Origin: Sesamum alatum
Taxonomy: Eukaryota; Streptophyta; Magnoliopsida; Lamiales; Pedaliaceae
NCBI GenBank assembly: GCA_034509735.1
Contig: JACGWO010000003.1
Location: 3,100,001 to 3,164,000, forward strand
Direction: 5' to 3'
DNA length: 64,000 bases
In this document: positions 1 to 12,828 of the stretch, piece after piece
Layout of the letters: each line of letters opens with the position of its first letter
Numbering within the stretch: the stretch's first letter is position 1
Position numbers and translations under genes: made by a program
Notes under the pieces: model-generated
What the model was told of the DNA's origin: nothing
Databases searched by the model: none
Seen by the model: only the letters and a program-made list of their open reading frames with translations

Positions 1-916
1 GCTACGTGATTAACTATGTGAAATTCTTATTTGAGTAAGTGAAACTTACTTTATCCTAGTCCTGTAAACCAGTATAACAAATATATCTGGTCTTCGATTT
101 TTTTTGCCAAAAATAGGAAAGTTAACAATTCAAATAAGTATACTCCCCATAGTTTAAGCTGAATAAGAATGTTACAAATGTATAAGCTATGTATGACATT
201 ATTCAGTCAGTAAAGTATGACAAAGATGCCATTTAGTTAAAGTGTATTTTTCTTGAACAGCAAATGTAAATCTTCTACAAAAATGTTAATCCTGACATGA
301 TCCACTTATTTGTTGAAAACAAAACAAGCTATTAATTGTCGAGGGTATACCTTTTGTGCAACTATTTGTTAACTTTTTATTTAGTTAAAGTGTATTTTTC
401 TTGAACAGCAAATGTAAATCTTCTACAAAAATGTTAATCCTGACATGATCCACTTATTTGTTGAAAACAAAACAAGCTATTAATTGTCGAGGGTATACCT
501 TTTGTGCAACTATTTGTTAACTTTTACTTAAAAAAGATAATTGTTAACTGATTATATTGCAATACTTCAGTTATTGCTGAATGATCCATTGTCAATCCAT
601 TTAAATTGAATCCAATTCTTTATTAGCCATACACTTTCTACAGCTGTTTTGTCCTTTTTTGTTTGAAGTATTTTCTCGCTTCTTTAGTTACCAAGCTCCA
701 AGAGAAGATATACAGATTGGCTCATAAGTATATATGCAAATTACCATTCATTTCCCAACTACATTTAACTTAAATATTATGGAACTTACTTCATATATGC
801 AAGTAAATATTCTTTAGCTTATCCCCAGCTGTAAGAGTGCAATTTTCTAATTGTTTAGTGAAAAGGCTACAGTATTCGATATGCAAGTTATCATTGTGTT
901 CTTTATCGTTTTCCAG
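1..916 (+). other. Intron of the EXO70A1-type gene (window begins inside it)
   Basis: No coding exon is visible here. The stretch is AT-rich, has stops in all forward frames and ends in a pyrimidine-rich TTTTCCAG acceptor at 909-916, directly before the first recognisable exon. The upstream exons of the gene lie outside the window. It contains one large tandem duplication, described separately. Confidence 0.7.
233..526. repeat. Tandem duplication, period 148 bp, two copies
   Basis: The segment starting TTAGTTAAAGTGTATTTTTC at 233 is repeated from 381. The two copies (233-378 and 381-526) look identical by eye, including the CTTCTACAAAAATG and GTCGAGGGTATACC blocks. The lack of divergence suggests a recent duplication, or an assembly or allele artefact. 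It lies wholly within the intron and should not affect the protein. Confidence 0.9.
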
Positions 917-2922
917 CTACCAATCAACATTGAAGCAGCTTTTCCAAGAATTTGAAAGTGGAGATGATTCAAATTCTCAGCTAGCTGCTGTTACAATGCG
1001 AATCATGCAGGCTCTTCAAACCAACTTGGATGGAAAATCTAAACAATATAGAGATACCTCTCTGACTCACTTGTTTCTCATGAATAACATTCATTATATG
1101 GTCAGATCAGTCCGCAGGTTTTCTATCTGTCTCATTTATCTCTAGATCTTTGCCACATTACTAGCTGGTTTCTGTTTGCTAAATTGTTGGTTTTTGCTGC
1201 TTCCTTTTAGATCTGAAGCCAAAGATTTGTTAGGGGATGATTGGGTTCAGAGACATCGGAGAATTGTGCAGCAACATGCAAATCAGTATAAGAGGATTGC
1301 TTGGGCAAAGGTTTGATGTTTTTTTTTTTTTTTTTTTTTTTTTTATAAAAATATTTTAATGATGCATATTAGTTAATCAGGAACGAGTTATGTATAGCTC
1401 CCACTAATGCTTCCTGTTAGGATCCTGATGTAGGGATGTGCACTGTTGTGCACCCCAGTATACTTTTGATGGTAGCTTTAAATGATATATCTCATTAGCT
1501 GATATTTCATTTGATTGGTGGTCTATCCAATCCTGTGGATCTGTGTTCAAGCTTACTTATCTTCAGCTGATCCCAAAATGCTTTGGAAATCTGCAAATTT
1601 GTTTGACTTATGCATGTGTGTTTGTGTGCAGGGTTGTATGCACTTAATCACTCCCCTAAACCCCCAACCCTCGTATCCTTCTGGTCCATCGTGGAACCAA
1701 TCTCTTAGGATCATAATATTTCTATATTTCAGTGTAATGTGAGGCTGAAGAGTTTTGAGTAGTTCAACTTTGTTGAATATGATCTATTTTGGTAAAATGT
1801 ATCAGTGGAATGGAAGTCATTCTTTGTGGGATCACTGCTATACAGAATAACTGCAAGGAAAATGTTAAAACAATATTTACTTATCATAGCCTCCTAGGGA
1901 TTCATGACGAAATCACAAAAAAGGGCATAACAATATCTCAAAGGGGACCGACCGGCACCTCCAGTACTTGATGAACAATGATGCATCAGAGTCACCTGCT
2001 AGATTGATTTTCTTTCCTTTTTTCTTTTTAAATTAAAAAGAAAAATTGTTAGTCGAAAGAAAGGCTCATTATGCTGGGGCCAAGGAGCGCTCTATCTATT
2101 TTATCTTCTCCAGATGATTAGATAGAAATACAAATTGTAGTAATTTAATTCTCTTTCACCGTTATTGAAATATTTTTTCTTTTGATTTCTATGGTGCTGC
2201 TAATATGGATGACTCTTTAATTGTCAAGTAAAATATTGACCAATTTATGTGAAACTTGCTGACAGGTCCTCAGAAAATCTACCACGATATAATCCATTTC
2301 AAATTGTAACTCCATTTGCCTTCTTCTTCCACAGATTCTGCAGTGCCTTTCAGTTCAAGGCCTGACATCATCTGGAGGTGGTAGTGCTGTTAGTGCTGAT
2401 GGAGGAAATAGTAGTGGGGTTTCTAGAGCAATCATCAAGGACAGGTGCTTTGACTTGTCGATTCCTGGAAATGTTCGCTGCTCATTTTCTTGAATTTCTT
2501 AACTAACTTATGCGGTGTATTCTCTAGACTGAAGACATTTAATATCCAATTTGAAGAGCTTCATCAAAGACAATCTCAATGGACAGTCCCCGACACCGAG
2601 CTTCGAGAATCTCTGAGGCTTGCTGTTGCTGAAGTTTTGCTTCCGGCATACCGATCTTTCATTAAACGTTTTGGGTAAGTACCACCAAAAGTTAAAAGTG
2701 AACTCGTGAGATTCAACTATGTTGCAAATAACAATTATCATAGCACATAACTGTTTCTGGAAATGTATTTTGTGCGAGTATGATGCCATTTTGACATTTC
2801 ACAGGCCATTGGTTGAGAACGGTAAGAACCCCCAGAAGTACATTAGATACACGCCAGAGGATCTTGAACACATGCTTGGTGAATTTTTTGAGGGCAAGAC
2901 ATTGAATGAGCCAAAACGTTAG
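917..2922 (+). CDS. EXO70A1: Exocyst complex subunit EXO70A1-like, C-terminal part (five exons)
   Basis: Exo70 is the exocyst subunit that tethers secretory vesicles at the plasma membrane; the A1 type is the housekeeping plant form. Five exons splice in frame: 917-1117, 1211-1310, 2335-2444, 2528-2674 and 2805-2922, each bounded by GT and AG. The stop is TAG at 2920-2922. The first exon enters with a codon split after its second base. Recognisable family sequence includes STLKQLFQEFESGDDSN, LFLMNNIHYMVRSVRR, SEAKDLLGDDWVQRHRR, QSQWTVPDTELRESLRLA, LLPAYRSFIKRFGPLVENG and the C-terminal EDLEHMLGEFFEGKTLNEP. These belong to the helical C-terminal half of Exo70, which includes the membrane-binding end. 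No frameshift or internal stop is seen, so the gene looks functional. A Gly/Ser-rich linker (about SSGGGSAVSADGGNSSG) in exon three is the variable part. The N-terminal half is outside the window. Assignment to the A1 subfamily rests on remembered family sequence. Confidence 0.95.
1319..1344. repeat. Poly-T tract in an EXO70A1 intron
   Basis: About 26 consecutive T residues follow the donor site of exon 1211-1310. The length of such a tract is prone to sequencing error. It lies in the roughly 1 kb intron 1311-2334, which otherwise shows nothing recognisable. Confidence 0.9.
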
Positions 2923-3340
2923 ATTTTGATTTAGCTCTACTCTTCACGATAGGCTTTTCTGGCCTCGGATCTTCCTTCATATGCATTAGAGCCCAATTTC
3001 TACCTGTGGGTTGGCAGGTCTTCATGCTGTGCAACCTATGCAATTGATGCGGTCCCATGAATAAGGTAAAACGAAGATGTAGGGTTGTCTTGGAAGCATC
3101 ATGTCAATAATATGGATCTTTGTACATCCATGTGTTGTTTTTGCCATGTCTATTATGAAGAATTTGAAGCTGTTTGCTTGTGTTGTAGTATTGTATAGTG
3201 AAGTGTTTGAAAGATCACCTTGTTCCATGATGGAGAATGCTTTTTCAAATTTACCTGCTATTATCTTCATATGTGAAAACTCATAGCCTAATACTATCGT
3301 TGGATTGGAGAAGTGGGTGTCGAAACCACGAGTTCTCATG
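2923..3340 (+). other. Probable 3' UTR and downstream flank of EXO70A1
   Basis: This stretch follows the stop codon directly and has no coding potential that continues the gene. The ORFs on either strand here are short and unrelated to known families. The end of the transcript cannot be placed by eye; several AT-rich stretches could serve as polyadenylation signals. Confidence 0.45.
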
Positions 3341-4822
3341 GCAATTGAATTTGCCAGACTTTGGTTAAGTGTAAAATGACTTGATATGATATTGGTCCAT
3401 TGTAGTTCAAGTTCATATATTACGTAGTCCTTGGTTGAAGTTTTTTATAAAATATATTCATTATTGATTTTGTTTGTTGGAAATCCGTTGTGTTGTCTTT
3501 GGAGTTAACGATTTCAAATTCATAATAATAAGTTCATTTTGCGTTTTTGGGTGAATCTATGTTACCAAGTACTTCTGATAACTTAATTCTCATTTTGAGT
3601 TGTGGTGTTTAGGAGAGCTGCGATATATTTTCAAATCTATTTGTTCAAATGCTTTGATCAAATTCAAATCCGTCAATAAGAAGGAATTTGTACATAAAAT
3701 TCCTATTACTTGATTCGTCTATCGTTACGTTCTTGCATCCATTTTTAATTTATTGTGTATATGCATTATTTTAGAGAATTTATTTTGAAATATTAAAGTT
3801 GGACGGCAGAGCTGGACCCTGCAAAATTTTCGAGCTGCAGCGTGAGCTCAACAAGCCTCAAATTATAGCTTGAGGTAGAGCTCATAAGAAAAATATGATC
3901 CCGTGCTCGAGCTAACCCATAAAGTGTGTACCCTGCAAAATTTCAAGCTCCAGCTTCAGATCAACAAGCCTGAAAATTATAGCTTGAGTTCCAGCTCGTA
4001 AGAAGAAAATTGAGCTCAAGCTTGAGCTTGCTCATATTTTATAATTAATATTGGTGCTACCAACGGCCTAAGAAGGGTCAAGTGGCATCAACAGGGGCCT
4101 CTTGATGGGTTTTCAACCTTATCCCGTGGGCTGGAAACTGCTTATAAATTGTAAATTCCCTAGCCCGAAAAAGAGTAACTTTCAATTACACTTGTATATG
4201 AAAGAAACTACACTTTGTTCTAATTAATCATTTTATTTCTTTTGGTTTTTACTCATCAAAGTATCGACATGAACGCTCGAGTGCTAATGATTCTTTGTAG
4301 ATTCCCTTTCCCTGGTGCCCCAACTCATGATGTTATCCGGTATCTCAGTTACTCAAAATCTTGCGGGCCAATACTTGGAAACTCAAGCTATGCACTTCAT
4401 CAACAAAGCCCTGAGACAGTCCTCAGGCCTACCACACGCTACTTAAGCAGAAGGCTTTAACATGCCCCTGAACTGCTGGCCTAAATTGGCTCCAGCGATT
4501 ACATATGCTGCACCATCACCAAGGTACTAACATCATCTCACGAGTGCAGGAAAGGCAGGTTTGTGAATAAATATAATCTATAAGTTGCGCGACCATCCGA
4601 ATAAGCACACAAGTGGCATCCAAAAATCCAAGACTGCCCACATGGGCATGCAAATATCCATAGTAGAAAATTACTTTTGCAAAATTTAATATCCAACATG
4701 GACAGAGCTTATGCAGATTAACCCTCTTGGATTCCCTTTCCGACTGGATGGCCCAAAGTCCCCTACATGACACAAAGATTGATGTTGGTAGCCTATCTTT
4801 GAATAAGGTCCTCTTCCCCGGC
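3341..4822. other. Intergenic DNA, no gene recognised
   Basis: There are no ORFs above about 85 codons and none resembles a known family. The stretch holds a degenerate tandem repeat (3816-4040). Nothing else is recognisable. Confidence 0.6.
3816..4040. repeat. Degenerate tandem repeat, period about 114 bp, rich in GAGCT
   Basis: ACCCTGCAAAATTT starts at 3816 and again at 3930. Each is followed by related text built of GAGCTC, CAAGCTTGAGCT and AACAAGCCT blocks ending near AGCTTGAG. The copies differ at many positions, so this is an old duplication. The AGCTC/GAGCT composition makes local fold-back structures likely. Confidence 0.7.
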
Positions 4823-5160
4823 CACTACAAGAAATATAATTTTTAATTATGGTTAATTGTCATAGTTAATATTAAATAGCCATAGCAAATAGTCATTGAT
4901 CACGGCTTCGCAACGGTTGTCGACCGTGATTTTTGCGAGGGTGGCTAAAACATTTGTTATGATTAAAAGCCATGGCGAATGTTTTTACCATGACTTTTAA
5001 CAGTGACAAATAAGTTTTTCATGGTGAAAAAGTTAATTTTTGCATCGATTTTTATTTAATCATAGTTAATAATAATTATCCATTACGATTTTTGGCCATA
5101 ATCATTAAAACTGTAACCAATAATAATTTTTTTTTCTATTGCGATTAAAGTTGGAATGCT
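4823..5160 (+). mobile_element. CACTA (En/Spm-type) DNA transposon end, probably truncated
   Basis: The string CACTACAAGAAAT at 4823 matches the CACTACAAGAAA terminal inverted repeat typical of plant CACTA elements. The next roughly 300 bp contain short direct and inverted motifs typical of subterminal regions: variants of GCCATGGCGAAT, ACCGTGAT, CATGGTGAAAAAG and TTAATCATAGTTAA. No opposite TTTCTTGTAGTG end and no target duplication were found nearby, and no transposase is present. This is therefore a broken end or a non-autonomous remnant whose right limit is a guess. Confidence 0.6.
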
Positions 5161-8100
5161 CCTCAAGGGCATTGCATCCAAGGCCTCCTAACCAGATCCA
5201 CCATTGAGGTCTCCCCTACTAGATCCACTTGCATAGGATCTTGCTCCTCAACACGCATTTGATACGCGGCCGACACTCATCAGGTGATTTTTTGCAGTAT
5301 ATGTGCATTATAGCTCTTGGATATCCTCCGGCCTAGCCTCTTCATCTATGATGCATGGACACAGACACGTCGACACCGAAAATTTTAGAAAATTAGAACA
5401 CAACATGACATTGACACGACTATATATAATATTTTATTTATTATATGCATTCACAACTTCTCATAAAAATTAAAATATACAATATGAAAAAATTAAGAAT
5501 AAAACATAAAATAGGCATGTTTTACATAAATTTTTTTTAACCAAATACATGGCTTAACAAATATACATAACCAATTTATTTAAAAGTATGTAATGAAAAA
5601 TTTCTAATCACCCAAATTAGTTTATTCGTCGTGACCATCTCTCGAATTTTAGTAATTTCATCCCAAAATTTTAAGTTTGAGATAAGTGAATGGATTTTTT
5701 TTCTTTTTTTATTCAGCACAACTATTTTTCTTTTCTGGAAGGGAATCAATTTTTTTGAAATCTATACTATGTATAAAAGTATGAATCTACAATTGTTTGT
5801 TTTCCAGTGTGAAAGGACAACTACATCTTTACTTAAGTACGCATTTTAATAATAAATAAAAATTAGTTATTAAAATAAATTTTTATATAAAAAGAAAAAA
5901 AATAATTCAGTAGTCCTGCTTGCTCTAAACAACTTAGAGAAAGAATAATATATCAAACTAAAAAAGAATACCTGAATAATATTTCAACAAAATTACTTTG
6001 CTAGAGTAATTTAGTTATTACTCTTAAGAAAATTTCAATATACTCTCGCACATTAATGTTTAAAATAAGTAATACATGAATAATATATAAAATACTCATC
6101 TAAACTTAAATCTATCGATCAATATATATAATAATGAATAAATATCAAAATTGAATTGCGAATAAAAGTTAATAATCTTATTAAATTAAAAATGCTCTTG
6201 AACATTTTAAAAAGAGTGACTATTGAATAATTGACTTTATTTTAATATTAACAAGTAAAAAGAACCCCCACCCCGAAGACATTGAGGTTAAAGAATATTG
6301 TAATAGTAATACGATAAATCATAAACCTTATAATATAGTAAATACAATTGACATAATTATGGGCCTTCAGAAGACGAATAGAAATATTTAATACTTTCAA
6401 TGGGTTTAGTCAATTTAAATAAAGTTTTTATTAAAAAATAACTAAAAATTAGTAAAACATTATGAATCAATTAAAAATAATTAAAAATACAAGGATATTG
6501 ATAAAAAGTAACCAAAAAAAAAAAAAATAGCATGGCATAATATATTACAAAAATCCGCGATACGTAGATAAATTAGTGAACAAATATTAAAACACAATAC
6601 TTAAAAGTAAAATTTCAAAAATAGCATATTAACATATGTTAGTAACAAAGTGAATCATTATTTCTTTATATTTTTTATTTTGACAACTAATAAAACAAAT
6701 AACACCACAATCTAAGAAGTTGTAAAGTATTTTATAATATATAATAAATCTAATTATCAAGAGTGAATTCAACATATTAGCTTCTTTATTTAAATGGAAC
6801 TAAGGATAGAGCATAAGTTAATAAAGTACTTTTTTTAATAGGAAAGTATAAATTATTTTTATTTATCTCTTCACAATATCATAGAAATAAAATGACAATA
6901 AAAATGATTGATGCAAAGGGTTTATTTATTTTGACTTCTTTTTTTTAAAAAATATAACTAATAATTGGTATATTAGTCAATTTAAAAAATATTTTGAAAC
7001 AAAAATATATTCATATAAAAACAAAAAATATATATATATATATCAAAGTATAATTTATATTACAAAAATAAGGAAAGTTCAATGATGAATAAACATTAAA
7101 ACAATAATAGTTAAAATAATTTTTTAAGAAAAGATTGTATAGTAACACATTAGTTGCAGAGTAAATTCCAATCGTATAATTATATTTTCATACTAAATAA
7201 ATTAATAAATTTTGAGAATCAATTTAGTAACAATAAAATATTAAAAAATGAGTTAATTATATTGAAACTAGAAATAAAGGATCATAAAATAAATAAATCA
7301 AAGAGAAATATATATTTTTAGGAATAGATTTATAAAATACCAATCGTATAATTATATTTTCATATTAAATAAATTAATAAATTTTGAGAATCAATTCAGT
7401 AACAATAAAATATTAAAAATGAGTTAATTATGTTGAAACTAGAAATAAAGGATCATAAAATAAATAAATCAAAGAGAAATATATATTTTTAGGAATAGAT
7501 TTATAAAATAAATTAAAAGTTTAAAAAGTATGATCAATACTAAGAATAAAAATTGATATGTGAAATAAAAACACTATTTTTACTATAAAATTAAAGTTTC
7601 TATTGAAAATTCAACTGTCGAGGGAATTTCTTATTATTTGGTTTTTTTAGTATTACATAATTCTGAATGCGCATTATTACTTGTACATCTATTTTTATTT
7701 ATTTATTTATATTAATAGCATATAAAAGTATTACAACAACAAATATGACATAAAAGATTAAGTTGTAACACATTATATTATTGAATAATATATAGATTAT
7801 GCCAATTAAATGCATATGAATAAGAGGTAATATGCAAGAATATTTTAAAATTTAGAAGTTAATAAAGTATATAAACAATACTTTGGCAATATTTTAGAGT
7901 TGATACTGAAATATAATTGGCATACATTATATGACCTTGTCATACAAATACTGATATTATGGTCCAATCAAATTATTTTTTATTAATTAATTAATTTGAA
8001 ATCATTAAATGTCAATAAATTAAAAATAAATGACATGCAGGATATAGTAGTAAAAGAAAAAGTATAAACATACACATAGATAATATGAAAAAATAAAAAA

Positions 8101-8510
8101 ATTAAAAAATACAAATAACCACAATAAAACCTACAAATAAAAAATATCAAATTTATTATACTGTAATTTCTTGTAAAAATAATCCAAAGGTGCTTTGACC
8201 AATTAATGTTATTTCAAATATTGGATTGTTTAAAATTATTATTTTATTCTCATATTAATTGGTTTGATTCGAAAAAATGAAATATAATCATTAGTGAATA
8301 CGAAATACAAAATTTTCAATTTTGGGGAATATAATATTATTAAAGAGTTTTCTTCAATTAAAATAATTATATCAATATAATTATATATACCAACGTTTCA
8401 ATGACAATAATATAAATAATATTATGAACTTAATATTTTTCTTATAGCTAACTAAAAATGATATATTTAATATATTATTACACGTCCCCAACATATTAAT
8501 TAACTAATGA
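5161..8510. other. Very AT-rich intergenic DNA without recognised genes
   Basis: From about 5380 the stretch is strongly AT-rich with no meaningful ORF on either strand. It contains simple (TA)n runs near 7028-7042 and one 172-bp tandem duplication. Its right edge is the abrupt start of a decayed copia gag at about 8511. No transposase, RNA gene or promoter was recognised. Confidence 0.6.
7168..7509. repeat. Tandem duplication, period 172 bp, two copies
   Basis: CCAATCGTATAATTATATTT begins at 7168 and again at 7340. Both copies run through TTTTGAGAATCAATT, GAAACTAGAAATAAAGG and GGAATAGATTTATAAAATA. Only a few substitutions and one A-run difference separate them, so the duplication is fairly recent within otherwise unremarkable AT-rich DNA. 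Confidence 0.9.
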
Positions 8511-9016
8511 ATAGATTTCTCAAGTCCGTTCATGTTATAGTTAATAATGAACGGGTCATAGGATGGAGGAAGCGACTAAAGGATCACGTCAATGTACGTG
8601 TCATTATTAAGCCCAACTTTGAGGTTTTCGAGCTTCTCCTCTAGGGATAGCATCTTGACCCATGACTTTGTACAAAGGACCCTTCAACTAGCTTGGTCCG
8701 AAGAATGCTTTTGTGGCCGCATATCTAATATAGAGCATTATGGATGAGAAGTCGCCCAGCCTGTCATATTGCTTTTGGATGTCATTAGACATCGAAGCCA
8801 ATACAACACTGCGGACCTTCCAGTTGTACTCAAGTCATTTGTCGAACGTCGCACATTCTTCAGGAGAGGATCCCTCCAGGAATGCCCTTGGGAGTGGGTT
8901 GTCTAAGATATAACCCTGGTTTTAGAAATCGAGGACAGTCCTAGGCAACCAATCATTGTAGTTTGTACCATTGAATTTGTGAGTCCCTAAAATCAAGTTT
9001 AAGGGATTCTTAGATG
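8511..9016 (-). pseudogene. Copia gag remnant (N-terminal part)
   Basis: On the - strand the sequence aligns by eye with the gag of the E3/E4 elements. Matching pieces include KNPLNLILGTHKFNGTNYND at the N-terminus, then forms of the AEVRSVVLASMSNDIQKQY, LVEKLE and VNYNMN regions. The expected start codon reads ACA instead of ATG near 9014-9016. Stops and frame changes interrupt it, for instance TAA or TAG in the ENQGY region. It breaks off before the zinc knuckle. In intact copies this protein packages element RNA; here it is non-functional. Confidence 0.8.
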
Positions 9017-10827
9017 TATCTACATTTAAGAAATGTAAAGTAGAAATCAACAAAATGATAGTAATATTATTGTTCAAGTGGGGTTTCGGAAAATCATTTC
9101 CTAGTGGGCTCGGGATCCATAAGCGTGATGCCCATGCCCCGCTTTTATGATTCACATGGAGAAAACCTCATGGGAGATATCTAATAACATTCTCATCCAA
9201 TGATATTCCCAAGATGTTTTATCTTACCTCTTCATATGATTCTAAGGACTCCAAGCGAATCATGTTACTCATTGTTACACCCAACACATCAACCAAATCA
9301 TACCGCAACTATCACTTCCCACGACTCATGAGACAGGGATACAACGAGCGTATTCCTTTGTTCACAACAATGGTGCAACTTTCATCTAGTCCAAATGTGC
9401 CACGACTCGTGAGACCACATTTGGGTAGCGGCAGCTTCCTCACCACATTGCGATTGATCAAAATCATTTTGATCCAAGTCCATCATGGGCTTAATATTTC
9501 TACTTAGCCCAACTAAGTGAGAGTTTGTTTCAGAATTGACCGAGATCTCATCATATAAATGTTTTTCATGCATAAATATCCAATATTTAGCGATAAATAA
9601 ATGCGCCGCAGGCAATAACATAGTATAACCCCTGTTGGATGATCATAAGCCCAACCTATGCGACCCATTGAACCCACAGTGAGTCTATGGTCTGTCTAAG
9701 GTGGTCCTACACTATTACAAAATTATTAACCCATTATCATGTTAATGGCCCTTGTAACTTCTCTTGATCTACTTTGGGTTCTCATCATGAGTCTCCATCC
9801 AACGTGAGCCTCCTTCTTCATGGGCTTGCTTTATTACATATAAAATATAAAAACCTCACCAAAATTCTAGCTACCATCTTTACATTAAAAAGAAAAAGAG
9901 AATACATGGTATTAAGAGGAAAAGCGAGCCTTAACAATACAAGACATAAATTGGGAGATAATAGTCCCAAAACAAGAGGCACGTAGGCCCCAACCAACAG
10001 AAATGTAAAATCCATACATTCCATACATACGGTATAGGGATTTTGTGATCATCCCATGCCGATCCAATCAACATCAATACACAATTATACAAAATAATCA
10101 TGCTCACAAATGATATACAATATATCAAGGTGATATCCAATATCACACACATGAATACATATATAATGCACAAGTTAAAATTTCAGTTTAATGGACATGA
10201 CTCCGAATGCATATTCAACCCAGATTTATTAAGCAATTTAATTATAGGAACAATTCAATTAATCCAAAATTAAATATAAAAAACTAACCTTTTCAGAAAA
10301 AATATGAGAAAGCTCTGGAAAATCCAATTTTTAGAAAACGACGAAAAACAACACAAAAATGGCCCAATCGTCATGCCGTCCCAACTGCCCACGCCCAGGC
10401 TAGCGCTCGCACATGCGCGCAGTGCGCGCATGCTGTCCAGCATGCACGGCCAGTCGGCCATGCTGTACACAGCGCGTGCGCTTGTGTGGCACGTTGGCCA
10501 ATAGCCTGCGCATCAGCGCACGGCGCGCACGCTGTGTGCAGTGTCCGCACGCAAGCCAAAGCCCAGCGCATGCAGGCGTGCGCTTGTGTGCGGCGGTGCG
10601 GCTGCCCCTGCCACTAGTGCGCACCTGCTGCTACCGTCCAACCAAGCATGTATTTTAGAAATTTAGTTTACAAAATTACATACATAATGTCCATCAAATT
10701 CAACATTTAAACAAATTCATTCCTATATATATTCATGCACAACAAGAACACTACACATGCTTATAAAATCATTAAACACATCGCTCATGCTTATCACATA
10801 GATCTATGGGTCATTACATTGAACCGT
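9017..10827 (-). other. E1 leader region (between primer site and gag)
   Basis: This long untranslated leader is related to those of E3, E4, E5, E6 and the family C element. It contains two CACGACTCGTG-like palindromes (9320-9330 with one change, and 9401-9411) and a degraded form of the leader hairpin near 9662-9685. The GC island lies at 10374-10645. Short ORFs in this interval are not conserved in the other copies and are taken as chance. Confidence 0.7.
10374..10645. other. GC-rich island in the E1 leader
   Basis: A block of CpG-rich DNA dominated by GCGCGC, GCGCATGC and TGCGCGCA strings sits inside AT-rich surroundings. Equivalent islands occupy the same place in the leaders of E3, E4 and the family C element. 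Ala/Arg/Cys-rich ORFs on both strands result from composition and are not conserved. Confidence 0.75.
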
Positions 10828-10839
10828 GCTCTGATATCA
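10828..10839 (-). promoter_or_regulatory. Degenerate primer-binding site (initiator Met-tRNA)
   Basis: GCTCTGATATCA is the reverse complement of TGATATCAGAGC. It differs by one base from the TGGTATCAGAGC primer site that pairs with initiator Met-tRNA in plant copia elements. It lies 2 bp inside the LTR, as in the better preserved copies. Confidence 0.75.
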
Positions 10840-12083
10840 CTTGGAGAAAGTGGATCTGCTCGAGAGCGCGGCGAAAGTGCAAAAATTGCATTTCCAAACA
10901 AAATGTAAATAGCATATAATGAAGATTCAATCCAAGGGGTGTACCCTTTGATACTCCTAGGCGTTAGATGTAGAATGTGTAGATATATAAAAGAGATTTT
11001 AGCATATAGAGCACATAGAAATTGAAACGTGAATAACGTAGAGTAAATGGTACATTACCTTGTAGTTTTAATCTCGTCGAATGGGTATGTGCTTTGCTCC
11101 TCTCTTCGAACTTCAACCGTGTTCATGAAAGGTTTCAACTTAGAAAATCCTCCAAAGATATCCATACCACACCGGGAGAAAACTTGGATTTCTTTGCTAT
11201 AAGAAATCAAGCCTTTTGGAAGCTAAAGACCAAAAGGAATAACGATATCAATTACTTTATCCTTTTGTCTAACTTTGTTCTTCAATTGATCCTAGATCAA
11301 TGAAGAAGCAAAGAGGTATGAGAGTGGAGAGAGAGGGGCAGCAAAATCCTCCTAGAGGAAGATAGCAAGTGTTTCTCTTGAATGCTTGAAAATGAATAAT
11401 GAGAATCCTTTTCAGGTTAGGTTATGTCTACACATATGTATATAATTAATGGAACTATAGAAATGTGTCTAGATACATCTAAGATATGTCTAGGTTCATT
11501 TCCAATCATCCATTAATTAAGCACCTACTCACAAGGTATGACCAAATTATACCAAGTGAGGAAACCTTAATCAAGGTTGACTTATTCCTTTCTAAAAAGG
11601 AACAAATCCTTCTTCCAAAGAAGCCCTTGGCTGATTTTTATCCTCTTCCTAAGAACTAAAAACTGGCCACCTCATTATGGGAAGAGTCAAACTCTATCCT
11701 TTTCAAAAGTGGAAGTAAACTTGTCTCTTGGGCTATATTTTAATGGACCGCCCCTTATTTTAATCTAATTAGATTAAGCTCCAATGAATTAAATCCAATT
11801 TAATTCAAATCCCAAATAAATTATACCCAATAGCCTTTTAATCCAATTAAAAGACTCAAGCCCGCAATACTCTTTAATTAATAAATTCTATTTAATAATT
11901 AGTGTGATCCCAATACAATATTGGGCCATCCATCCAATGGACTATCCCATGAATAATAATCCAAATTTTATTGTCATCCAAAAGTAACTCCAAGTTAGTT
12001 CCTCACCTCCCCGATGATTTATGTATGATTTTTTAGGTTCACCCTCAGCTAGACTTGGGCTTGTGTCCAACAGGAGCCCGTCA

Positions 12084-12114
12084 CCATGGGTAACCGTCTA
12101 GCAATGATCCATGG
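12084..12114 (-). promoter_or_regulatory. Paired CCATGG element, E1 LTR (diverged)
   Basis: A 31-bp block has CCATGG at both ends. The inner CCGT / ACGG pair of other families is partly lost (ATCATTGC...), in keeping with the age of E1. The spacing is still exactly 31 bp. Confidence 0.6.
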
Positions 12115-12701
12115 GACTAGAGACTAGGTGAATGTTGGCATGAACATTTAGGCTCCTGATTGCCATACGAGATGATCCTTCCATTTATTGTCTCCCGACT
12201 TTAGGATTGAACGGGGTGTTAGTTCACATCCTGGACTAGGCAACTATGTTTGACGCTCGAGACTGCGTTCGCTACATTGCGCTGATGTAGGAAATCATTT
12301 CTGACTTGACTAATCACTATGGCCACAGTTTCAAAGAGCATGAACGCGTCTCCGAGTGCATAGGAGATACCGTTGTCATATACTGATAGGAGATAGATCA
12401 TGTCTTGAAGCACATTGTCTTTCCTACACACTCAAACTGTACTGGACAAGGCTTATGACGAACATGCCCGAGACATGAACACCTCTTGTCGGATTCAAGA
12501 CATAATCATTGTGTGTATGTGACTTCCATGGTTCCTCAAGTCCAAGGACTACTCCCATACTACCAGAGCAAGGGAACTCCAGTCTTACCGACCAAGCGTC
12601 CAAGGCTTCCATATGATGATTCCCGCGAGTCAGTTCAGTCAGCTCGACTTCTGGTCGACCAACTTACTAAGATCGTATAGATGTCCAACATCTGTCTCAC
12701 C

Positions 12702-12828
12702 ATACTTTTGGTTACTCGTATCCTTGACTGGGGCTTTTCTTTTATGCCGCTTTCTTTGCTCCATTTCTTACCGACTTGCTTGATTTTTTTCTTCTGCCAT
12801 AGATAGAATTCCTCTTTCCGTCATTGCT
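12702..12828. other. About 127 bp insertion inside the E1 LTR
   Basis: The other LTRs run directly from the CTGTTGCC-type string into GATGAAACACGGCACTCATCC. In E1 the two halves (ending near 12701, resuming at 12829) are separated by unrelated T-rich sequence. No clear target duplication or terminal repeats were found, so its nature is unknown. Confidence 0.5.

Noticed and set aside
1515..1971. Short + strand ORFs between EXO70A1 exons
   Set aside because: They lie in the intron 1311-2334, show no family resemblance and are not bounded by splice signals that keep the EXO70A1 frame.
8161..8185. TTTCTTGTAAAA as the missing right end of the CACTA element
   Set aside because: It lacks the TAGTG terminus and lies 3 kb away with no matching subterminal motifs or target duplication.
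5940..8500. A matrix attachment region or replication origin in the AT-rich stretch
   Set aside because: High AT content alone is not evidence; no defined motif cluster was recognised.
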